A stretch of DNA of 26,173 nucleotides from a virus. The stretch spans positions 1-26,173 of IMG/VR virus record IMGVR_UViG_3300030451_002636, one strand, 5' to 3'. This document shows positions 22,027-26,173 of the stretch, one piece after another. The translations under genes were made by a program, and so were the position numbers. The notes under the pieces were generated by a model. It was not told where the DNA came from. It made no database searches and saw nothing but the letters and a program-made list of their open reading frames with translations. The stretch's first letter is position 1. Every line of letters begins with the position of its first letter.

Positions 22027-22061
22027 GTCAATGTTGCAACATCGACATTTAACTAATTATA
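22027..22061 (-). promoter_or_regulatory. Leftward extended -10 promoter with palindrome
   Basis: On the minus strand TGC-TATAAT (TATAAT at 22056-22061) is an extended -10 without a good -35. Just downstream, 22027-22046 is a 20-bp palindrome with one mismatched pair, centred on the perfect ATGTTGCAACAT (22031-22042). It lies at about +3 to +22, a usual operator position. Confidence 0.5.
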
Positions 22062-22096
22062 GCATATCAATGTGAACAAAAAAAGTACTTTATTTC

Positions 22097-22147
22097 GTGT
22101 CAAGTGCAATATTTTACTTGACACATTTTTTACTTGCACATTATTAG
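22097..22147 (+). promoter_or_regulatory. Rightward promoter with overlapping inverted repeat
   Basis: A perfect TTGACA (22118-22123) is followed by TTATTA (17-bp spacer) or TATTAG (18-bp). The -35 lies within the right arm of an exact inverted repeat, GTGTCAAGT (22097-22105) and ACTTGACAC (22116-22124), so a bound regulator would block it. It would drive the operon starting at 22237. Confidence 0.45.
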
Positions 22148-22191
22148 CACATAATGTACACATAAAGTTCTCAACTTCATTTCATCTCGGT

Positions 22192-22222
22192 GGACCTCCG
22201 GCACATTCGTTGCAGGGGGTCC
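22192..22222 (+). other. GC-rich leader hairpin
   Basis: Arms 22192-22203 and 22211-22222 pair at 11 of 12 positions (one G-T) around a 7-nt loop. It lies in the presumed 5' leader, 14 bases before the first start codon; there is no T-run. Confidence 0.5.
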
Positions 22223-22236
22223 CCAATTAAGGAAAC

Positions 22237-22371
22237 ATGCTAAAATACTGGAAAAAATTTTTAAAATGGTTACAATACGAACCACACAAACATTACATGA
22301 GAGGATATGGCATTTCTAGTAGCAAATCTACCACCAACGAAAGTATTTATAAAAAAAGAATACTTATATGA
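22237..22371 (+). CDS. Possible 44-residue basic protein
   Basis: ATG at 22237 has AAGGA four bases upstream. The peptide begins MLKYWKKFLKWLQYEPHKHY, an aromatic and basic helix, and its second half overlaps the next gene out of frame. The N-terminal half looks like a real protein; the C-terminal part looks random, as expected if only the first half is constrained. Confidence 0.45.
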   Translation: MLKYWKKFLKWLQYEPHKHYMRGYGISSSKSTTNESIYKKRILI

Positions 22372-22948
22372 TCATCAAAAAGGTCATGGAGAATTTGTAG
22401 AAGGTGTTTGGATTACTTGTAAGTCTATCCAGGGTAGAGCGCTTTACTTTGAAACGTATCTGCCGGAATATGGTGCTCTTTATGATAAGCTCCCTATTAG
22501 TGCTTTTGTTAGTTCCCCTGATGTTAAAAATAATCTTTCACTAGAAGAATTAGAACTGTGGGATGCATTTAGTTACAATCTTACAGTAATAGAAAAACAA
22601 TCACTTGCTGGTGTACGTTGTAAATATCTTGCGCCATCTAAAACATGGTATCACGGAGAATATTTATTTACAATTGACAACTGTCACTCGGACCACAACA
22701 CATTAAACACCAGCTACAGCGAAGTGCCAGAAGAACACAAATCATTTAACATATTAGAATTAGATAATGGTCACTATGCAGCACAACCAAACAATAGAAT
22801 CATATACTATGACAAATCACTTACACCTGCAGAAACAAAACAACCTGATTTTAAAGTGTCAACAGAATACTACTCTGTAGAAAACAAATCAAAATGGACA
22901 GCTGGTGATGACACAAATTATTTTTACAATTTAAAAGAACAGAAATGA
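22307..22948 (+). CDS. Conserved marine-phage protein of unknown function
   Basis: The 213-residue product begins MAFLVANLPPTKVFIKKEYL. It has GHGEFVEGVWITCKSIQGRA near 27-46, YLPEYGALYDKLPISAF near 52-68, EYLFTIDNCHSD, and a C-terminal PNNRIIYYDKSLTP. I recognise this protein as widespread in marine phages, but no activity is known to me. GAGGA is close to the ATG, a short spacing. It is globular, without signal or membrane segments, and is the largest gene of the rightward operon. Confidence 0.8.
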   Translation: MAFLVANLPPTKVFIKKEYLYDHQKGHGEFVEGVWITCKSIQGRALYFETYLPEYGALYDKLPISAFVSSPDVKNNLSLEELELWDAFSYNLTVIEKQSLAGVRCKYLAPSKTWYHGEYLFTIDNCHSDHNTLNTSYSEVPEEHKSFNILELDNGHYAAQPNNRIIYYDKSLTPAETKQPDFKVSTEYYSVENKSKWTAGDDTNYFYNLKEQK

Positions 22949-23169
22949 TAAAAGTATGGTTGTTATTTTTAATGATATCGAATCCTGGTCTACCATCAGT
23001 TAAAACACAATCTTTTTTGTATGCAGACGAAGATAGCTGCATGACAGCACTGACAGATTACCTAAACATTTACGAAGCTAAACCATTGGAATATAAGAAT
23101 AATATGGTGACCATGGGTTATTGTTTACCATTTGAAGCTTTTCCTATACAAGGATTAAATACATTATGA
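22945..23169 (+). CDS. Small protein with hydrophobic N-terminus
   Basis: The 74-residue product begins MIKVWLLFLMISNPGLPSVK, which could be a short signal peptide or anchor. Two cysteines follow (in EDSCMTALTDY and GYCLPFEA), suited to a disulfide if exported. The start forms ATGA with the preceding stop. Function unknown. Confidence 0.7.
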   Translation: MIKVWLLFLMISNPGLPSVKTQSFLYADEDSCMTALTDYLNIYEAKPLEYKNNMVTMGYCLPFEAFPIQGLNTL

Positions 23170-23570
23170 AAGTCTCAGATAACACCAGCGTAAGCATGCC
23201 TATGCGTAACCTGCTCTCAATATTGGGGGCCACAGCGTTAGGCGTGTGGGCATATTTTGGCGTGATTGAACGCCTAAATAATATTGAGACCCAAGGTAAA
23301 TTAATGTTAGCTGATGTTGACAAAAATACAGAATTTAGAATTAAATGGCCTCGTGGTGAAATGGGCTCCCTTCCCGCCGATAGTCAGCAGGACATGCTAA
23401 TTGAGTTCATGGCCACACAATTAGAAGCTATGCAAGAAGAAATGGAATCTATGATGAGTAATACTGTAAACATAAAAAGAGCACAGCAAGACATAGAAAA
23501 AATGATTGCTGACATAGAAAAACTTAAAGATAAAGTCAGAGAAAATGGGAGTACAAATGGAAGTTATTAG
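23166..23570 (+). CDS. Membrane-anchored coiled-coil protein
   Basis: The 134-residue product has a membrane segment near 14-32 (LLSILGATALGVWAYFGVIE), then FRIKWPRGEMGSLPADSQQD, then an acidic coiled coil to the end. I recognise this arrangement from marine phages. One TM helix plus a coiled coil resembles an inner-membrane spanin, yet the conserved WPRGEMGSLP motif is not a spanin feature, so I leave it unassigned. ATGA overlap with the previous gene. Confidence 0.75.
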   Translation: MKVSDNTSVSMPMRNLLSILGATALGVWAYFGVIERLNNIETQGKLMLADVDKNTEFRIKWPRGEMGSLPADSQQDMLIEFMATQLEAMQEEMESMMSNTVNIKRAQQDIEKMIADIEKLKDKVRENGSTNGSY

Positions 23571-23862
23571 TGTAATTTTAATGTTTGTTTTTGGTAATAT
23601 GAATGATCAAGAAAGTCAAATGACACAATACATTCCTATGGAATCATTATCATCTTGCATGAAAGAAGTAAGATTAATGAAGAAAAAGAAAACAAAATTT
23701 GTCAAAGATGCTTTTTGTGGTCCAGGCATTGTACATATAGAAGACGGAGAAGTAATTGCTTTGTATAATGAAATACCAGCTGGTGCTACATTAGTTAAAA
23801 AAGATATAGACGCAGAAGCTTTTAAAAGATGGTCACTACGTGCTAAAGCTAAGTGGGATTAG
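23557..23862 (+). CDS. Small protein with hydrophobic N-terminus and two Cys
   Basis: From the ATG at 23557 the product has 101 residues: MEVISVILMFVFGNMNDQES, then SLSSCMKEVR, a basic KKKKTKFVKDAFCGPG segment and a charged C-terminus. The upstream ATG at 23545 is in frame, but GGGAG lies at the right distance only for the second. The N-terminus may be an export signal. Function unknown. Confidence 0.7.
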   Translation: MEVISVILMFVFGNMNDQESQMTQYIPMESLSSCMKEVRLMKKKKTKFVKDAFCGPGIVHIEDGEVIALYNEIPAGATLVKKDIDAEAFKRWSLRAKAKWD

Positions 23863-24053
23863 TGGAACAAACCATAGAAAATTTTGAAGGAACTAAAAAC
23901 GTTACTATCAACGAAGGTGGTATGGGTGACGTTCAAGCAGGAATAGAATTTATATATCACATGAGAGAACATCTAGTAGATGTAGGCGTTGCAACAATTT
24001 ATTTATTTGCTTGTTACGCGTTTTATTTGTGGTTAAAAAAAGTTATAAAGTAG
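23862..24053 (+). CDS. 63-residue C-terminally anchored protein
   Basis: The preferred start is GTG at 23862, sharing TAGTG with the preceding stop. A GTG at 23853 is also in frame. The protein has an acidic polar N-terminus (TKNVTINEGGMGDVQAGIEF) and one membrane helix near the end, GVATIYLFACYAFYLWL, followed by KKVIK. It ends the rightward operon and overlaps the convergent SufE-like gene by 11 bp. Confidence 0.7.
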   Translation: MEQTIENFEGTKNVTINEGGMGDVQAGIEFIYHMREHLVDVGVATIYLFACYAFYLWLKKVIK

Positions 24054-24492
24054 CGTAATCTTTTACTTGTTTTAACATACTATATACACCATTGTTTCTA
24101 CCTGGTGTAAGTAAAGTATCTAACTTTAATTCGTTAAAATTATCCTGATCAAACTCGTTAATGTCCTGGGCGCTCGAGCCACTGTACACGTCTGCTATTA
24201 TACACACCATGCCTTTAGATATAAGTGCATTTGAATCTGCACTAAAATACATTTTATCATCAACAAAGTGCGGCACTAACCAAGTCTGTGTTTGACAACC
24301 TTTGACCTCAAACTCATCTACCTTGTAATCGTTTTTCATTGGTATAGAATTTTTACCAAACTCCATAATCCACACATACTTATCTTGATCCTCTTCTATG
24401 TTACCAAGTATTTGCACATATCTGTTTAATTTATTTTGTATTGGTCCACATTCCTGACAACAATCAGGTGTGCCACATTTATCATGCTTCAT
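24043..24492 (-). CDS. SufE-like sulfur-acceptor protein
   Basis: Residues about 20-147 of 149 follow the SufE family: KLNRYVQILGNIEED, VKGCQTQTWLVP with Cys66 at the SufE active-cysteine position, MYFSADSNALISKGM, DVYSGSSAQDINEFD and LLTPGRNNGVYSML. SufE takes sulfur from the SufS cysteine desulfurase for Fe-S cluster assembly. No SufS or SufBCD is in the window, so it would act with host enzymes. Unusual is the N-terminus with Cys6, Cys11, Cys12 and Cys15 in CGTPDCCQECG, which could bind metal. The 3' end overlaps the convergent operon by 11 bp. Confidence 0.85.
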   Translation of the reverse strand: MKHDKCGTPDCCQECGPIQNKLNRYVQILGNIEEDQDKYVWIMEFGKNSIPMKNDYKVDEFEVKGCQTQTWLVPHFVDDKMYFSADSNALISKGMVCIIADVYSGSSAQDINEFDQDNFNELKLDTLLTPGRNNGVYSMLKQVKDYATL

Positions 24493-24670
24493 GACATTCT
24501 ATAGAAAAACGATAAAACTCATTTTGTTCATGCCATGACCAGTCTTCTCTTATCTCCATACACTCCTCTTTTATCATGGGTTCGTTTAATACAATCTGAT
24601 TGCCAACGTAAACCCACTCATTACCATCAAAACCCCATAGACTAATGACTAGGACAAATAATTGGGTCAT
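24482..24670 (-). CDS. Small secreted-type protein of unknown function
   Basis: The 62-residue product begins MTQLFVLVISLWGFDGNEWV, probably a short signal or anchor, and has cysteines at about 37 and 59. It overlaps the SufE-like gene by 11 bp and the upstream micro-gene by 4 bp (ATGA). Similar short proteins occur in marine phages. Confidence 0.65.
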   Translation of the reverse strand: MTQLFVLVISLWGFDGNEWVYVGNQIVLNEPMIKEECMEIREDWSWHEQNEFYRFSIECHEA

Positions 24671-24792
24671 TTTAGTCTTTTACCCGGGTACAAACACACA
24701 GCCCACTCTCTTAAAGCCCGATACCGGGCAATTATGAGCTTTTTTATTTGGCTGAAAACCGTGGTTTTTTCACCAGGGTCCCAAACAGCCAT
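24667..24792 (-). CDS. 41-residue basic micro-protein
   Basis: Begins MAVWDPGEKTTVFSQIKKLI and ends LREWAVCLYPGKRLK. It starts 8 bp after the oxygenase stop and its own stop overlaps the next start as ATGA. The overlap and even composition make it a likely gene. It looks like one amphipathic helix; function unknown. Confidence 0.6.
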   Translation of the reverse strand: MAVWDPGEKTTVFSQIKKLIIARYRALREWAVCLYPGKRLK

Positions 24793-24799
24793 TTCTTCG

Positions 24800-25438
24800 T
24801 TATTTCTCCAATGATTCACTTTTTTCACTTCTATCAGGCATATTTATAACGTTTGATTCTTCTTTAAACTTTATTTTTGCATTAAATGCAATCGTAATAC
24901 GTTGTCTGTTACTTCTGTTTATGTCTACGTCATGTAAAAGATAAGATGGAAAGCACAATATATCACCATCACTTGGTTGATGTGCTATCATGTTAGCGTG
25001 TGGCATGTGATTAGGTATCATGCGATACATTTGTTCATGTGTTGCAAATCTAATTAAACCTGTGTTAGATCCTTGTACATAATACACACCAGATAGATCT
25101 GCATCTGCACGGTAGTGTGAATGAAATATGTTGTTGCTGCCTGTTTCGTTTACGTTTGTCCAATATGTTATACTTGCATCCATGGGTTTTTTAGGAAAGT
25201 AATGATCCATGTAAGCTGACATAATCATACCAATTGGTTTCATTAATTCTTTTTCGCATTTGTATTTAAACATGCTACGCCAACAACCAGGATTAGTTCC
25301 TATCATACCACCAGGATTGTCACCTCGTTCTTTTTCTATTTCTGTTATTAATAAATTATTTAAGTTTTCAAAATTGTTATACCTTTTGTAAAACAATCTC
25401 GTGTCTTGTACTGGTATTTTACTTATTACTTCGCTCAT
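24800..25438 (-). CDS. 2OG-Fe(II) oxygenase
   Basis: From the ATG at 25438, preceded by CGGAG at good spacing, the product has 212 residues. An upstream GTG at 25465 was rejected. Family features are WTNVNETGSNNIFHSHYR (His106, His108), DLSGVYYVQG, GDILCFPSYLLHDVDINRSN (His169) and RQRITIAFN (Arg180). They match the iron- and 2-oxoglutarate-binding elements of the 2OG-FeII_Oxy_5 family. Which of His106/His108 and the Asp residues after them bind iron is uncertain. It probably hydroxylates a protein or small molecule; the substrate is unknown. Confidence 0.85.
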   Translation of the reverse strand: MSEVISKIPVQDTRLFYKRYNNFENLNNLLITEIEKERGDNPGGMIGTNPGCWRSMFKYKCEKELMKPIGMIMSAYMDHYFPKKPMDASITYWTNVNETGSNNIFHSHYRADADLSGVYYVQGSNTGLIRFATHEQMYRMIPNHMPHANMIAHQPSDGDILCFPSYLLHDVDINRSNRQRITIAFNAKIKFKEESNVINMPDRSEKSESLEK

Positions 25439-25619
25439 ATTTCTCCGTTGCGCATTGTGGACCACATAAAAATATTATTCTATATTTTTGATCCGGATTA
25501 AATTGTTTATCCAACCAATATAAAAGTCTATCAAACCATTGTTTGCATACATAACATTTATATTGTGGTCCTTCGCGGACACAGCTTTTATTATACTCCA
25601 CATAAACCTTCACATTCAT
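25419..25619 (-). CDS. Four-cysteine zinc-ribbon-like protein
   Basis: The 66 residues contain YKCYVCKQWF (CxxC) and FLCGPQCATEKY (CxxxC) about 30 residues apart, a probable zinc site. The ATG at 25619 lacks a good ribosome site. A GTG at 25601 has GAAGG five bases upstream and would give 60 residues without losing the cysteines. It overlaps both neighbours. It may bind nucleic acid or a partner enzyme; nothing in the sequence decides. Confidence 0.7.
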   Translation of the reverse strand: MNVKVYVEYNKSCVREGPQYKCYVCKQWFDRLLYWLDKQFNPDQKYRIIFLCGPQCATEKYERSNK

Positions 25620-26173
25620 CAGCAAATTCTTCGTCAAAAGTTTCGCCAAATAAACTTTGTTGTTTTTTGGGTTCTAAAAAATTTATTTCTCCTAATGGCT
25701 TGGCTGATTTATGTAAATACAATTTAGCTTCTGAATTTTTTAAACCATTTCTAATAAGATTATCTACCTCTACAGCGTCAGCAAAATCTTCTGGATAATT
25801 CTTTTGCATGTTCTTCCATTGATCATTGTGATGATAAGGACAACCTATGCAAGATGATTTACCAGGCATAGGATGTTTCTTTACATCCCTGTACCATTGT
25901 AAACAATCCATACGTGACATGCGCATTTCTATTAATGGCCAACGTGATTCTAACCACGGCAGTCTAGCTTTTTTCATACGCATAGCTTCATCTGTAGATA
26001 TACCTATCCATTGTTCTACAATTACATCTTTAGGCACTCTATGTTTTGGTTTTACACCAAGTAATTCTCTAATCTTTTTTTGTATAGGAATAACTTTATA
26101 ATCGTGTGTGCATTGACGATAAAGCATTCCCACACGTCCACCTTGTCGTGCAGCAAACAGCGGAGGGTTTGGT
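25591..26173 (-). CDS. PAPS-reductase-like protein, N-terminus beyond window
   Basis: About 193 codons are visible and the frame stays open to the window edge. QCTHDYKVIPIQKKIRELLG and a CIGCPYHH cysteine pair resemble the PAPS reductase / adenine nucleotide alpha-hydrolase superfamily as found in phages. The ATP-binding SGGxDS loop would lie upstream of the cut and could not be checked. Members activate substrates by adenylation and may use a bound cluster or thiol. Sulfur transfer or nucleic-acid modification is possible. It heads the visible accessory block with the oxygenase and SufE-like genes. Confidence 0.75.
   Translation of the reverse strand, partial: PNPPLFAARQGGRVGMLYRQCTHDYKVIPIQKKIRELLGVKPKHRVPKDVIVEQWIGISTDEAMRMKKARLPWLESRWPLIEMRMSRMDCLQWYRDVKKHPMPGKSSCIGCPYHHNDQWKNMQKNYPEDFADAVEVDNLIRNGLKNSEAKLYLHKSAKPLGEINFLEPKKQQSLFGETFDEEFADECEGLCGV

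Larger units (their letters stand above)
21785..22236. other. Divergent control region and structured leader
   Basis: No gene is supported in these 452 bp. From left to right it holds a leader hairpin, GGGGG/CCCCC arms (about 21871-21892), a 6-bp GACAAG/CTTGTC pairing, a near-perfect palindrome, a leftward extended -10 promoter, an inverted repeat over a rightward TTGACA, and a GC-rich hairpin. It separates the leftward early-like operon from the rightward one. The leftward transcript would have an untranslated leader of about 260 nt, long for a phage and possibly a regulatory RNA. Confidence 0.6.

Noticed and set aside
1-26173. CRISPR arrays, insertion sequences, tRNA genes or an integrase
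   Set aside because: No regularly spaced repeats, transposase motifs, cloverleaf-like sequence or tyrosine/serine recombinase motifs were found by reading; a tRNA search program could still find an atypical one.

Overview
The window reads as part of the genome of a tailed, double-stranded DNA phage. It is AT-rich and densely packed, and its proteins resemble those I know from uncultured marine (pelagic) phages, most likely infecting a marine alphaproteobacterium. The host is inference: there is no tRNA, integrase, tail-fibre host marker or host flank to test it. No integrase, excisionase or complete repressor was found, so nothing shows lysogeny. Both ends are cut inside genes.

Layout. Positions 1-16467 are one long minus-strand morphogenesis block, transcribed towards position 1. 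In transcription order it carries the large terminase, three large proteins of unknown function that are probably virion-associated, the portal, several very small basic or membrane proteins, a 3-TM holin-like protein, a GroES-type co-chaperonin, a scaffold-like protein, a decoration-like protein, the major capsid protein and a truncated structural protein. A near-consensus sigma70 promoter (16494-16522) starts the block.

Positions 16468-18521 are the most unusual part. Six perfect DnaA boxes (two tandem pairs in a repeated 32-bp segment, plus two singles), five paired GGAGTTT elements, GC-rich CCCGGG/GCGCCCGGTGC motifs and several inverted repeats lie among tiny genes. Three minus-strand small genes (45, 29 and 69 codons) each have their own 17-bp-spaced promoter and a Shine-Dalgarno sequence. 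One plus-strand gene (16744-17031) ends in a textbook terminator. I interpret the region as a probable DnaA-dependent replication origin or packaging/control region.

Positions 18522-21784 are a minus-strand block: a chain of tiny overlapping genes, a stand-alone LexA-type winged helix, a cluster of six GTGNCAC operator-like sites, the small terminase and a PD-(D/E)XK nuclease. Positions 21785-22236 are a divergent control region with palindromes and hairpins. A rightward operon (22237-24053) encodes one globular conserved phage protein and several short membrane-anchored proteins. It converges, with an 11-bp overlap, on a minus-strand accessory block (24043-26173): a SufE-like protein with an extra Cys-rich N-terminus, two small proteins, a 2OG-Fe(II) oxygenase, a four-cysteine zinc-ribbon-like protein and a PAPS-reductase-like protein cut by the window end.

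Working together: terminase, portal, scaffold, co-chaperonin and capsid genes build and fill the head. The accessory block points to sulfur or iron chemistry during infection. The origin-like region probably relies on host DnaA. Many small genes and regulatory calls rest on translation, overlap and signal reading by eye, without database searches.
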